Below, one piece after another: positions 1 through 12,279 of a stretch of 64,000 nucleotides of DNA. The notes beneath the pieces were generated by a model. The model was not told the origin of the DNA and ran no database searches. It saw only the letters and a list, made by a program, of their open reading frames with translations. Numbering within the stretch: the stretch's first letter is position 1; the number at the start of each line of letters is the position of its first letter. Both the position numbers and the translations under genes were made by a program. The DNA comes from Hormiphora californensis (Eukaryota; Ctenophora; Tentaculata; Cydippida; Pleurobrachiidae): positions 4,023,356-4,087,355 of the forward strand of contig CM035356.1 in the NCBI GenBank assembly GCA_020137815.1, read 5' to 3'.

Positions 1-688
1 GTCATATCAGCTATCATTGCACTTCCCAATAGAAATCCGCTCCTCCAATCCTCTATCTTAAATCAGAATCCCACATATATCACTATCTCTACCATTTCAT
101 TTAATTTTCCAGGCTGCCTCAACTTTCAAGCTTTAGCTTCCTCCTTGTGCTCTCCTCCTAACAGCATCCTTTTTTCTATCTCTCACTCTCACTCACTCTC
201 TCTCTCTCTCTCACTCTCCGTCTCACTCTCTCTCTCACTCTCTCACTCTCTCACAGTGTGTAGACTCCCAGTCGTTGCATTGTCCAAACTCCAAGGTCCC
301 TTTTTGCAACGAAATATTGTGTGCGTGGCAGTACTGTCTTTGTCTTGTTCAGACTCTTTCTCGCATGGCCGAACTGCTGTGTTACTTTACTCGTGCTGTG
401 ATAGTTCTTTGATAAAGATTTTGTGGCGCAGGAATTACACGTGTTGATGATTACCTAACGAACATTTTATTTTGGATTCGTACAATTTGTGCATTGAAAC
501 TCTTACGATTCAAATATCTTGTTTTTTATGATCAGTCGTTTACTCATTTTTGTTCCAGTTGGTTGAAATGTGTTCTACTACTATTATTCATCCACAAAAC
601 ACTTTTGTAAAGATTACTACATACTCCCTCCCCCTGTTAAATACAACTACTAACCCTACGTCACCGTGTTTCTAGCTGCACCTCTACA
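1..688. other. No gene recognised; short (CT)n tract
   Basis: I see no coding exon here. A (CT)n/(CTCA)n simple repeat lies at about 180-253. Open frames through it are translations of the repeat. The region probably belongs to SOS intronic sequence (minus strand) and to the 5' flank of the small secreted peptide gene at 689. Confidence 0.5.
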
Positions 689-1184
689 ATGAGGTTGCTA
701 GTGATACTACTGTTGGGGCTCTTGGTTGTCATGGCAACACTGGCAAGCGACACTGAAATGACAGAGCAAGATAACTTTGATATTGGTGAAATTATGGAGG
801 AAAAGGAAATCATGGACACTATCGATTTGGGTGAGAACTAGTGTGTTCTTTTGAACATTGAGTGCAGTCTATGTGCGACTTTGAATGAACAAAAACGCGT
901 GATTTGCTCGGTGCAGCTGTTGCTGATTCCAACTCTGCATAGCTTGTGCCCTACTAAACCCCCCTCCTCCCCTCAGAACTAGCGTGTACCCTATTAAACC
1001 CAGTCCCCAGTCCCCCTTGTACCCTATTAACTCAAACTCTTCCCCCTTGTACCCTACTAAACCCAACCCCCTCCTCTCCTCAGAACCAGAAGACTACGAG
1101 GAATACATGAACGAACAAACACCCGACCTAGATAAGGAGTTGGAACTACTGGAACGATCTGCAGAAGCCTCTGTGCCCTCATGA
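689..1184 (+). CDS. Small secreted acidic peptide, 80 aa, two exons
   Basis: Exons 689-830 and 1084-1184, with GT-AG borders and matching phase (1 nt plus 2 nt). The product is 80 aa. Residues 1-19 (MRLLVILLLGLLVVMATLA) are a clear signal peptide. The rest is strongly acidic, has no cysteine and no dibasic cleavage site, and ends ASVPS. I do not recognise the family. The 253-bp intron contains a second copy of its own 3' splice region near 960-980 (a C-rich tract, then CAGAACTAG), so part of the intron has been tandemly duplicated; the acceptor at 1082-1083 is the one that keeps the frame open. The gene lies on the opposite strand to SOS and close to its last visible exon. Inference: a secreted peptide or propeptide of unknown role. 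Confidence 0.6.
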
Positions 1185-1225
1185 GGCTCGTAAATTCTCT
1201 CTCTCAAATTGTCATGACAACTGTG

Positions 1226-1292
1226 TGACGTCATAGTAACTGTGTGACGTCATGGTAACTATGTGACGTCATGGTAACTATGTGTGACGTCA
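1226..1292. repeat. Tandem repeat with four palindromic CRE (TGACGTCA) sites
   Basis: TGACGTCA occurs at 1226, 1245, 1264 and 1285, as part of a 19-21 bp repeat that also contains GGTAACT. The octamer is the consensus full CREB/ATF site. The array starts 42 bp after the stop codon of the small peptide gene, so it lies in its 3' UTR or downstream flank. Confidence 0.75.
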
Positions 1293-1799
1293 TGGTAACT
1301 GATGACACGTTGTCATGGAAACTGATATCGCGTTGTTATGGCAGCAACAGGAGAGAGAGAGGGAAGCGTTGTGTGGGAATCATTGTGATGACTTAGGTCG
1401 TTTAAACAAATCCTTTTTGAGATGGCTTAATGATGTTTGTTACCCATTTTAACGTGTTCAAATGCATCTCAGTTGTAATGTATCAATACATAAAAAATGT
1501 GAATCACATCTAATAGGAGTAACCCCCCCCCCCCCTCCAAAAATACCCCTATAATAGGAGACTCAGTCCCTCACGGACCCAACCCAACTTACCCCAGATA
1601 GGCAATAAAAAGTATGCCCCCCTCAACTTACCCCTATATTTTCTATTTTCTCGTAAGCAGCATGTACCCTAAGTGTACCCGCTCTTCTTGGCATCAAATG
1701 GGGCGTGTTATCCCTAAAGTCGAAGATATGACATGTTGTTTTCGGGGTGTTAATGGTTAAATTCTATGTGATAATGGTTACTATGGTTACTATGGTTAC

Positions 1800-3208
1800 C
1801 TGGTATGAGTGTTATCTAGAAACTCCTGCTCTATGCACTCCACTATGTCGGATATCCGGGCAAATTGTTCCAAAGTCTGCTTCAAATTATCCACTTCATT
1901 TGCTCGGTCTTCAGCAGCCGTGTTGGCATTCATAAATCCGAGCAAATCCTTGGAATTGAGATTGGAGAGTTATCAATTTATCTGGATAAAAACTAGATCT
2001 GGATAAAAAATTTTGGCGACATGTGACCGTGAGAATAAGGATATTTACCTCTACTGTCTGAAGAATGTACAGGATCTGATAGAGAGGTTCCTTCAGCAGT
2101 ACTTTCACCATGCACGGTATCAAACCACGAACCTGGTACTCGCCACCAAACCCCAGAATCACTGCCTCATCCTGGTAAAGATACTATCTTAGATAGGAAG
2201 ATAGAGATAGACGAAAATAGGGAGAGATAGAGAGTGGGAGAGAGAGAGAGAGAGATAGTGAACGTGAGAGAGAGAGGAGATATTTAGATAGATACTCACA
2301 CCTACCTCTAAAAAGTTTACAAAGTTGACTTGATCCAAGAGCTCTAAAAACTTCTTATATCCTTGCCGATAATTATTCGCATAGTACACATAAACATCGT
2401 AGCATTGATCCTGAAATTAGTAAGGGTATTATCCAGTTACATCCGGGTCGGTTTTGACTTTTGGGACACAATTCTTTCGATGGAGCCAGAATGGAGTCTT
2501 TTCACGTGACTCGCGCGCACTTTGGTAAACCCCAGGTTCCCTCGCGCGAGATGACTTGTCTGTGATGTTTTGCGCCCTCCGCAACATACCAGTGCCTTTT
2601 CCAAAAATACAGCCCCGACATGAAATGAGGAATCCTCCCGGATCATTTGCTTTGCTTCCTCAAGATCATTTTGGAAGAGCACCTCGAATAAGAGGATGTC
2701 GCGGATATTCCCGAAAATGTAGTCCACCAAGTCCATGGAGAGATCTAGGGGAAGAGGGGTAGTATTTACTATTTTGTATTTACTATTCTATAGTATTCCT
2801 AGTATAATTCCTGATATCGCGCCCATAGGCCGTAGACAATTCAGATTGATTGGTATAACTTGAATCCAATTAAAGAAAGACATTTTGCAATACTGAAATC
2901 AGATGATTTATTTGAAAAACTAACCCGCCTCAGGTTTGCTAAAGATGGGAATAATTTTGTTGACGATTAACTGAAGTTCCTTTATGTAGTTGCTTTGATC
3001 GGACATAAACCTTCGTACTGCCTGGAAAGGGATAGATAAGTGATAGCAAAGAAAAGAAAAAGGAAATCCGGATTATTGACCGTCTATTCAAATAAACCAG
3101 CGGTTATAAACCATTGGAGTGTGTGTGTAGAAATTAAATGCAGGCACCCTTGACATAATCAAATGGATGTAAACGTCCGTTTGTGGGTGTCGAGGGAGAG
3201 AGAGAGGG

Positions 3209-3240
<32 letters not shown>

Positions 3241-6200
3241 AAGAAAAGCGTCTATCTATTTCTCTATATCTTTTTATCGTCTTAGTCTGACACGCTCTCA
3301 CGTCTATCCCAACACACATACACACACGATTTGTTGTATTGTCACCTCTCACACTCAAAGAGAGAGATAGAGAGAAAGGGTGATAGATAGAGATAGAGAG
3401 ATGGGGAGAGAAACAGAGATAGAGAGTGAGAGGGTGAGAGAGAGACTCATTTTCCTCCTCTCGCCGGTCCTAGTGTGTGTATACAATGCACTTGGCCGAT
3501 TCTCACTCACAGTCACACAGATTCTTTCTCTATTCTCCCTCGTGTTCTCTATCTATCTCTCTCAGCTCTCTCCATCTTTCTCCCTCCATCTCCCTCCATC
3601 TCTCTCCCTTACTACTCAAAGTTTGGCTCCGTACACGCAAGCACACAATATTTAAGCGTCCCCAGTATACATTCCTTTCTGCCCCGTGAAAGCCGTATTT
3701 TGGGTATTCACTACAGCAGTACCCGATAGTAACGTGGTACGTGCAATGCGTGCCATCTCATGTAAATGCAAGGGGATGACACACATGGTAGTGTCTCCTA
3801 CTATCGGGTGCTGCAGCAGTGAAAACCCAAAAGACACGTTAGTGTGTCTCCTACTATATACCTCTTCGTAGGTTTGGGCTGGTTCAATCCTTAGGGTGGG
3901 TTTAACAACAGCAACTCTCCTAGCTTGATCAAACAGCTTACTTAGCTCCTGAAATTAATTGTTGCATCATGTAGGATTTTATTATGCCTATAAGTTGTAC
4001 CTGAAAACTTATAACACGAGACCGAAGGTCGAGTGTTATAAGTACAACAATAATGATCCGAGACCACAGGTCGAGGCAGATTCTTGTACTTTAGTGCACG
4101 AGCCTGCGAGTGCCACTAAGTGTAACTACCTCACGAGCCTGCGAGTGATGTAGTTTTACTTTTTGACCGAGCCTGCGAGGTCTAAAAGTGTAAGAATCTG
4201 GGACATTATTGTTGACGTCAGGTACAACGAAAATAGGCATAATAAAATTGCATTGTAAAATTTTTAAAACAAGAGTGAGAGACAGTTTAGGGCGTAACAA
4301 TAGAACGAATTCATGATAAGGTAGCAGGCAGAGATAAGATAACGCCTGAGATCTATAGGTAAAGAGAGTGAGAGATTAGCGAGAGTGAGAGAGAGATAAA
4401 GAATGTGTGGGTCTGGGAGTTCGTGACTGTTATCTTGATCTCGGTGTTGCAACGGCTTGAGAGTGTGACATAAAGAAAGAGAGAGAGGGAGTTCGTACAC
4501 GCTTATCTTTCCAACGGTTTTTAAGTGTGACAGAAACAGTGGAGTAAGGACTTCTTTGCCTTGTTCGACCCTCCCTCCCCGCGCCCCGGTTTGAACAAAA
4601 CAAGGACTTCTAAGTGCAGCAGTGGTATAAGTTTTCATGTATCACTGGGGGGTGTTATAAGTGAAAACTTATAACACTGGGGGGTGTTATAAGTGAAAAC
4701 TTATAACACTGGGGGGTGTTATAAGTTGTACAAGCAGTGCTACCTAAAGAATTATATTATATCTCAAAATTTTACAATGTGTGTTACAGACATAATGCTC
4801 CACCTAATGTGATGGGCATTGGGGATTGAAAGTGTTGTGGGAAGCACGAGTGAATTGGTATAGATGAGAGAGGATAAAGGGGGCCATTCATAACTAAGGT
4901 CAGAAAAAAACAGTTTAGAAATTTGTGGCTTTTGCTAATGATCAATAATACAATTACTTATAGATAATTATAGATAATTATAGATAATTATAGGTAATTA
5001 TAGATATATCACATACCGCGTGGTAGTCACGTGCAATGTTCACGTGTTTCAACAATATAATCGGGGCAGCAGCATTATTCTTGTTCAGTTCCCCGACCAG
5101 ATTGGCAGCTCTTTTCAGAATCATTGTCGTTATGTGTTCCAAGATAGCCAACATGAATACTAGAAGATTGTACTCAATCCTTACTCCTCTCCATTCCTGC
5201 AAAATGGGCCAATGGGTAAGATGGAACCGTCTTCAAAGAGCTACATCGAAAGGAAATTATACACAAAGATGTGTATACACACCTTTACAGCAACGTTGAA
5301 TATCAATTCAGCAGAGTATTTTAGTTTTAATCCATCCAACATCTTTCTGCCAATTGTTCCTCTCTTCTTCGACATCTTGTTGTAAACAGCCTGGAGGTGA
5401 TACAACGTTATACCCTAAATTATGATAATCTGATCAATGCACTGGCAAGCGCCCCGAGCCCCGAGGCCCATTCGAACACGTTCTCACCCCGTCCCCCTAT
5501 TTCTTAGTAGTCGAGCCTAGATGTATTGAGAGTTATACAGGGTGTGAACTGCATGTCGTGTTTGCTAGTCGCGAGCGCGCTTGCGAGACAAGCAAACACG
5601 TCAAGGTTCATTAACAAGCATGCTGCTCAGTCATTTTAGATTTAATACACAATGTAAGGATACCATGTAATAGGTGAGACTCTTGCCGTCACCCTCGTTC
5701 AAGTCCCGTGAAAAACGGAGCAGTACACGCAAACTGATGCCCATTTTCCTCGCGTGACCCCGATTCAGCAGTTTGAGACACCAACTCTTTAGGGGGCCAT
5801 ATCTCAGGAACCAGACAAGATAGGAAAAATCGCCGTCTAACGAGGCGTACAGTTTTTAATCTAGTTTACCACTGTACCGGCCGTTTCACTCTCCGACCTA
5901 AAACAAAAATCGCAACCCCACAAAACTTCAAAATAATGAAATTCGCATCTCGCATGTCGTGTTGCATGTCGTGTTGCATGTCGTGTCATGTTATTGACGC
6001 GCTCGCGTTCAACTCTCACACAGCAGCTGCAGAACATGGCGGGAAACATCGAGGAGTAGAGAGAGGGTCGGTGCCGAATAAAATATTTCTTGATCTTGAT
6101 CTACTCCATCTCTCAGCTATCCTACCCCTCATCAACTCGATCTCTCAGCTACCCTACCCCTCATCTACTCCATCTTTCAGCTACCCTACCCCTCATCTAC

Positions 6201-9200
6201 TCCATCTTTCAGCTACCCTACCCCTTATCTAGTCCATCTCTCAGCTACCCTACTCCTCATCTACTCCATCTCTCAGCTTCCCTATTAGGGAAGCATAGAG
6301 ATGGAAACGATTAGGGGTAGGGAATCCCTATCCATAATCGTTTCCATCTCTATGCTTCCCTAGCCCTCATCAACTCCATCTTTCAGCTACCCTACCCCTA
6401 ATCTAGTCCATCTCTCCGCTACCCTACTCCTCATCTACTTCATCTCTCAGCTACCCTACCTCCCATTTACTCCATCTCTCAGCTACCCTACCTCCCATTT
6501 ACTCCATCTCTCAGCTTCCCTACCTCCCATTTACTCCATCTCTCGGCTTCCCTACCTCCCATTTACTCCATCTCTCAGCTTACCTACCTGCCATTTACTC
6601 CATCTCTCAGATACCCTACCTCCCATTTACTCCATCTCTCAGCTTACCTACCTTCCATTTACTCCATCTCTCAGCTTCCCTACCTCCCATTTACTCCATC
6701 CCTCAGCTAGCCTACCTCCCATTTGATCCATCTCTCAGCTTCCCTACCTCCCATTTACTCCATTTCTCAGCTTCCCTACCTCTCATTTACTTACTCCATC
6801 TCTCAGCTACCCTACCTCCCATTTACTCCATCTCTCAGCTTCCCTACCTCCCATTTACTCCATCTCTCAGCTACCCTACCTGCCATTTACTCCATCTCTC
6901 AGCTTCCCTACCTCCCATTTACTCCATTTCTCAGCTTCCCTACCTCTCATTTAGTACTCCATCTCTCAGCTACCCTACCTCCCATTTACTCCATCTCTCA
7001 GCTTCCCTACCTCCCATTTACTCCATCTCTCAGCTACCCTACCTCCCATTTACTCCATCTCTCAGCTTACCTACCTCCCATTTACTCCATCTCTCAGCTT
7101 CCCTACCTCCCATTTACTCCATCCCTCAGCTTCCCTACCTCCCATTTACTCTATCTCTCAGCTACCCTACCACCCATTTACTCCATCTCTCAGCTTTCCT
7201 ACCTCCCATTTACTCCATCTCTCATCTTCCCTACCTCCCATTTACTCCATCTCTCAGCTACCCTACCACCCATTTACTCCATCTCTCAGCTTCCCTACCT
7301 CCCATTTACTCCATCTCTCAGCTTCCCTACCTCCCATTTACTGGGAGGTAGGGAAGGTAAGCTGGAGATGGAGTAAATGGGAGGTAGGGAAGCTGAGAGA
7401 TGGAGTAAATGGGTGGTAGGGTAGCTGAGAGATGGAGTGAATGGGAGGTAGGGTAGCTGAGAGATGGAGTAAATGGGAGGCAGGGATGGAGTAAATGGGA
7501 GGTAGGGAAGCTGAGGGATGGAGTAAATGGGAGGTAGGGAAGCTGAGAGATGGAGTAAATGGGAGGTAGGGTAGCTGATAGATGGAGTGAATGGGAGGTT
7601 GGGTAGCTGAGAGATGGAGTAAATGGGAGGTAGGGAAGCTGAGAGATGGAGTAAATGGGAGGTAGGGAAGCTGAGAGATGGAGTAAATGGGAGGTAGGGA
7701 AGCTGAGAGATGGAGTAAATGGGAGGTAGGGTATCTGAAAGATGGAGTAAATGGCAGGTAGGGAAGCTGAGATATGGAGTAAATGGGAGGTAGGTAAGCT
7801 GAGAGATGGAGTAAATGGGAGGTAGGGAAGCTGAGAGATGGAGTAAATGGGAGGTATGGAAGCTGAGAGATGGAGTAAATGGGAGGTTGGGTAGCTGAGA
7901 GATGGAGTAAATGGGAGGTAGGGAAGCTGAGAGATGGAGTAAATGGGAGGTAGGGAAGCTGAGAGATGGAGTAAATGGGAGGTAGGGAAGCTGAGAGATG
8001 GAGTAAATGGGAGGTAGGGTATCTGAAAGATGGAGTAAATGGCAGGTAGGGAAGCTGAGATATGGAGTAAATGGGAGGTAGGTAAGCTGAGAGATGGAGT
8101 AAATGGGAGGTAGGGAAGCTGAGAGATGGAGTAAATGGGAGGTATGGAAGCTGAGAGATGGAGTAAATGGGAGGTAGGGTAGCTGATAGATGGAGTGAAT
8201 GGGAGGTTGGGTAGCTGAGAGATGGAGTAAATGGGAGGTAGGGAAGCTGAGAGATGGAGTAAATGGGAGGTAGGGAAGCTGAGAGATGGAGTAAATGGGA
8301 GGTAGGTAAGCTGAGAGATGGAGTAAATAGGAGGTAGGGTATCTGAAAGATGGAGTAAATGGCAGGTAGGGAAGCTGAGATATGGAGTAAATGGGAGGTA
8401 GGTAAGCTGAGAGATGGAGTAAATGGAAGGTAGGGAAGCTGAGAGATGGAGTAAATGGGAGGTAGGGTAGCTGAGAGATGGAGTAAATGGGAGGTAGGGT
8501 AGCTGAGAGATGGAGTAGATGAGGAGTAGGGTAGCGGAGAGATGGACTAGATTAGGGGTAGGGTAGCTGAAAGATGGAGTTGATGAGGGCTAGGGAAGCA
8601 TAGAGATGGAAACGATTATGGATAGGGATTCCCTACCCCTAATCGTTTCCATCTCTATGCTTCCCTAATAGGGAAGCTGAGAGATGGAGTAGATGAGGAG
8701 TAGGGTAGCTGAGAGATGGACTAGATAAGGGGTAGGGTAGCTGAAAGATGGAGTAGATGAGGGGTAGGGTAGCTGAAAGATGGAGTAGATGAGGGGTAGG
8801 GTAGCTGAGAGATCGAGTTGATGAGGGGTAGGATAGCTGAGAGATGGAGTAGATCAAGATCAAGAAATATTTGATTCGGCACCGACCCTCTCTCTACTCC
8901 TCGATGTTTCCCGCCATGTTCTGCAGCTGCTGTGTGAGAGTTGAACGCGAGCGCGTCAATAACATGACACGACATGCAACACGACATGCAACACGACATG
9001 CGAGATGCGAATTTCATTATTTTGAAGTTTTGTGGGGTTGCGATTTTTGTTTTAGGTCGGAGAGTGAAACTGCCGGTACAGTGGTAAACTAGATTAAAAA
9101 CTGTACGCCTCGTTAGACGGCGATTTTTCCTATCTTGTCTGGTTCCTGAGATATGGCCCCCTAAAGAGTTGGTGTCTCAAACTGCTGAATCGGGGTCACG

Positions 9201-10087
9201 CGAGGAAAATGGGCATCAGTTTGCGTGTACTGCTCCGTTTTTCACGGGACTTGAACGAGGGTGACGGCAAGAGTCTCACCTATTACATGGTATCCTTACA
9301 TTGTGTATTAAATCTAAAATGACTGAGCAGCATGCTTGTTAATGAACCTTGACGTGTTTGCTTGTCTCGCAAGCGCGCTCGCGACTAGCAAACACGACAT
9401 GCAGTTCACACCCTGTTATAGTTATCTGACAAACCCCATCAATTGAAGTATGAACCTTAGTTTAGAAGAGAAGAAAAGGCTCTAGCTGGTGGACCTACTA
9501 AAGATCTCATCTCAAAGCCTTTGGTGGCCCGGGTTATTCAAACCAACTATATTGGTTTTAGGTGCCAAGTTTAATTCAAGGTAGTGTTTATCAAATCTCC
9601 TTACCAGTGCCCTCTGCCTACACTCCTCGTAAGTTTCCCGGGGATAGAATCTGGAGATGTAGTCATCAACATCACGTCGTGTCAGTGGGGCACAAACCGT
9701 CACCAGCTCCTCAAGCAGGGAGAATATCATCTTGCTGCATTCATTGAGGGCCGCTTCATCGATCTGGGTGTTCCTGGCAACTTGAACTAGCAACTGGGAG
9801 AGGGAGGGATGTAGGTAGTTAGTAAGGAGGAGGGATGTGTTACTTGAACTAACAACTGGGAGGGGGATGGGTGATTCAACAATACTAAAATGAGAGCTCA
9901 AGGCAAAACAGTAATGATACTAAAATAATAACAAGTACATTATAGCACACACTCCTATTCACTGCTATTGTACTACGTACTAAGTACATATACAGGTCAC
10001 CTTTTGTATCCCCTCTTTGAGTAATTTTCTAATTTCTCCTTCGTTGTCCGTTTCAGTAATACTCTCGTAGTCATTACCCACTGCCAT
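1800..10087 (-). CDS. SOS: Son-of-sevenless (SOS) Ras guanine-nucleotide exchange factor, 5' part
   Basis: Ten exons on the minus strand: 10001-10087 (ATG at 10087), 9605-9793, 5283-5390, 5017-5196, 3862-3948, 2925-3021, 2590-2744, 2306-2410, 2049-2171, 1800-1948. All phases agree and give about 426 residues before the window's left side; the PH, REM and Cdc25 domains would lie to the left. Residues about 20-210 match the tandem histone-fold of SOS (KLLKEGIQKLLVQVAR, then LLVFMLAILEHI). Next comes the linker ending QTYEE and then the DH (RhoGEF) domain, which starts VRRFMSDQSNYIKELQLIV and contains the later helix YQVRGLIPCMVKVL. Known role: recruitment by receptor tyrosine kinase adaptors and nucleotide exchange on Ras. 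The tandem histone-fold followed by DH is specific to SOS, which rules out RasGRF. Intron 2 (4.2 kb) carries the foldback element. Confidence 0.85.
3692..3838. mobile_element. Short inverted-repeat (MITE-like) element
   Basis: An arm around 3692-3729 (GGGTATTCACTACAGCAG, then ACCCGATAG) is repeated inverted at 3802-3838 (CTATCGGGT, then CTGCAGCAGTGAAAACCC). It lies in a SOS intron just downstream of the exon at 3862-3948. No transposase and no clear target duplication were seen. Confidence 0.45.
3960..4258. mobile_element. Non-autonomous TIR element in a SOS intron
   Basis: Terminal inverted repeats of about 38 bp: the left arm contains ATTTTATTATGCCTAT and TTGTACCTGA, and the right arm carries the complement. 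The interior has GAGCCTGCGAG repeats. There is no coding capacity. I could not define the target-site duplication. Confidence 0.5.
4640..4735. repeat. Tandem repeat, about 32-bp unit, three copies
   Basis: The unit contains ACTGGGGGGTGTTATAAGT and then GAAAACTTATAAC, repeated about three times. The motif CTTATAACAC also occurs inside the element at 3960-4258, so the two are probably related. Confidence 0.6.
5538..9415. mobile_element. Foldback transposon, about 3.9 kb, with tandem-repeat arms
   Basis: Both ends are CAGGGTG...CACCCTG and are flanked by a 5-bp direct repeat TTATA (5533-5537 and 9416-9420). The outer roughly 560 bp of each arm is single-copy sequence, nearly identical between arms. 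The inner parts are arrays of a 32-bp unit (CTCCATCTCTCAGCTTCC and so on) on the left, inverted on the right, meeting near 7340. Both arms also contain a smaller hairpin (about 6283-6350 and about 8590-8670). Long inverted repeats built from short tandem repeats are characteristic of FB/TU-type foldback elements. No transposase is visible. Open frames inside are translations of the repeat. It sits in SOS intron 2. Confidence 0.85.
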
Positions 10088-10419
10088 CTTCTTCTTCTTC
10101 TAGAAGTCGTTATCCAACTTTAGCCATTACATTCCTGCAAATGTAGACGATTCTCTGTACAATATACAAATGTAAAACCCTACCAACTCTCCTTCATGCT
10201 GTCGGCTGATCATGCTTTTATGTATGGACCAAATACAACATTTTTTAAACCCAACAACGGCTTTTTTGAGGCGGGTTTTTGGTTATAACTTATATCTTTT
10301 GATCAAATAGTCGTGATATTTTTTTCAAATAGCTACAGATATTTCCAAGAATGTCCCGGTGGTCCTACAAGTTACAACCGGTTCATAGTTAAAGGACGAT
10401 CCAAGGACCGCTCACTTTT
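10088..10419. other. 5' flank of SOS; nothing recognised
   Basis: AT-rich sequence upstream of the SOS start codon. A run of TTC triplets lies immediately upstream of the ATG (about 10090-10105). I see no exon, repeat or promoter motif I can support. Confidence 0.4.
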
Positions 10420-11185
10420 TTAATTTTTAAATTGCATCAATTTTTTTAACTCGCGTCATTTTAAAAAGGGCGCCGTTACGATCTGAGTGTTTGGAGGCCT
10501 GTTTACAGGTGCACGCTGCCAAAAAAGTTGATTCACTAAAATGGCTCTAACCGCCAAAGCCCAAACCACTCAACCGTTTTGGCTGATTCAAAGTTTATCT
10601 GGTAGGGAATGTCAAGGCCTAACCCCAACCCAAACCCCAACCCTAACCCTAACCATACTTTAGCCCTAACCCTAAAAGACCGTTTGTCAGCACTCCCAAA
10701 ACACCCAGATTTTAACGCTGGCCTTTTAAAAACTCGTCGACCGCGACGCGGGCGCAATTCAATAACTCAGCCGCGCGCAGTAACGCGCAAATAACAACAC
10801 AACGCCGCGCACATACTTTGCAAATTCTGAACCTCAAAATTTTACGAAACTGTCCAGTTTTTTTGGGAAACTTTTGGGTTTGGCATGCGCTGCAGACCCC
10901 AAGTGCGCGCGTTTCCCACGGCTTCTAGGGCCTGTAGCATAGGCCAACTTTTGGGTGTTTCAGTGTCAGTCACGGTTTTTTAGGGGCAGGACTAAAGTAG
11001 GGCTAGGGTTAGGGCTTGGGTTGGGGTTAGGGCTTTACATTTCCTATCAGATAAACTTTGGATTAGCCCAAATAGTTGGATGGTTTAATGCTTAGAGCCG
11101 TTTTAGTGCAGGGTAATTTTTTTGGTAGCGCACACCTGTTTAAACAGGTAACACCTAGACGCCCTTTTTTAAATTTTAGGCTGTT
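10420..11185. mobile_element. Inverted-repeat element enclosing CCCTAA-type repeats
   Basis: Degenerate arms pair across the element. Left: GGGCGCCGTTACG..., GGCTCTAACCG, AAGTTTATCTGGTAGG. Right: the complements around 11040-11170. Inside each arm is a short array of CCCTAACCC/CCCCAACCC on the left and GGGTTAGGG/GGTTGGGG on the right. This is an internal element, not a chromosome end. No coding capacity. Confidence 0.55.
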
Positions 11186-11269
11186 TCGTGCGTCCATGTG
11201 GTGCACTGAAGCCTGAGCCCTAAATTGCTAAAGCTCATCCACACGTCAAGTCCGAACTAGAAATCAAAA

Positions 11270-12253
11270 TTGGGGATGTTAGCACTTCACGAAAAGAAGT
11301 TTCAGCTAATGATATACCCCCTAGGCAAGTCCCAGTTGCTTAGGGAGCTACCTTTCACGTCTGAAACCCTGAGCTATGTTACGGAAGCAGGTACGACTGT
11401 GGAACCTGAACAGCACGTAAAGGACCTCGGCGTATGGTTGTCGGCGGATGGTACATGGACTTATCACATCAATGACATCGTTAGGAGGGCCAACCGGATT
11501 GCGGGATGGATTCTGAGCGTGTTCAGATGTAGATCTCAGGAGGTATTACTGACTCTATACAAGGCCTTGGTTCGTCCCATTCTCGAGTACTGCTGCTTGG
11601 TTTGGTCACCGTCCAAGGTAGCTGACATCCAGGCGCTGGAGAACGTTCAGCGAGCTTTCTTAAGAAAGATCTATGGGATGAATGAGCTGACCTACTGGGA
11701 GCGGTTGGAGACTCTGAAAATCATGTCCCTTCAGAGGCGACGCCAGAGGTACGAGCTTATACATGTCTGGAAAATCTATCATGGACTAGTACCTAACTGT
11801 GTAGGAATGGAATTCCAGACAGGCCGCTTGGGGATACAGGTCAAAACGCAGAAGTATCCTTATTGGGCTGATAGGAGGCGAGCTACCCAGCTGTTCAACT
11901 CGTTCAGTTACAGGGCTCCTCAGTTGTGGAATAAACTGCCCCGAGAGGTGACCCTTTGTGAAACATTGGCAGGGTTTAAGGCTAGCCTGGGTTCTTTCAT
12001 GAAGGAGTACAAGGACAGGCCTCCAGTGAGAGGGTACCCCACGGTCCCGAATGACTTCAGTCAGGCGGCGAAATCTTAGCTGTGTGTGATTTTGCTGCGT
12101 GTGATTTTGCTGTGTGTGATTTTGCTGATGACTGACCACATGACGGGGCGATTCGATTTTAATATTTTGAGTTAAGACTTGACAAGGAGGACCCACTCGC
12201 TGGGAAATCCGCACGCGTTTAGATTGTGTAAATTTAATTTGATTTGATTTGAT
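11270..12253 (+). pseudogene. LINE (CR1/L2-like) reverse transcriptase C-terminal fragment and 3' tail
   Basis: An open frame runs to the stop at 12077-12079. It encodes the region after the catalytic core of non-LTR reverse transcriptases: VKDLGVWLSADGTW, then LYKALVRPILEYCCLVWSPS, QRRRQRY, and near the end LWNKLPREV. The YxDD active site and the endonuclease are absent, so the copy is 5'-truncated. After the stop, the 3' end terminates in (TTTGA)n at about 12228-12255; CR1-clade elements end in short microsatellites. Because the 810-nt frame is still open, insertion may be fairly recent. Confidence 0.8.
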
Positions 12254-12279
12254 TTCCCCCTGATTAAGATGGAATGGGG

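Noticed and set aside
6431-8500. Regular 32-bp repeats resembling a CRISPR array
   Set aside because: There are no unique spacers, the units are contiguous, and the context is an animal genome.
6090-9092. Several open frames of 60-217 aa, some identical in pairs
   Set aside because: They translate the arms and tandem repeats of the foldback element; paired identity follows from the inverted repeat.
10620-10670. Telomere end
   Set aside because: The CCCTAA words are degenerate, internal and mirrored at 10990-11035 within an inverted-repeat element.
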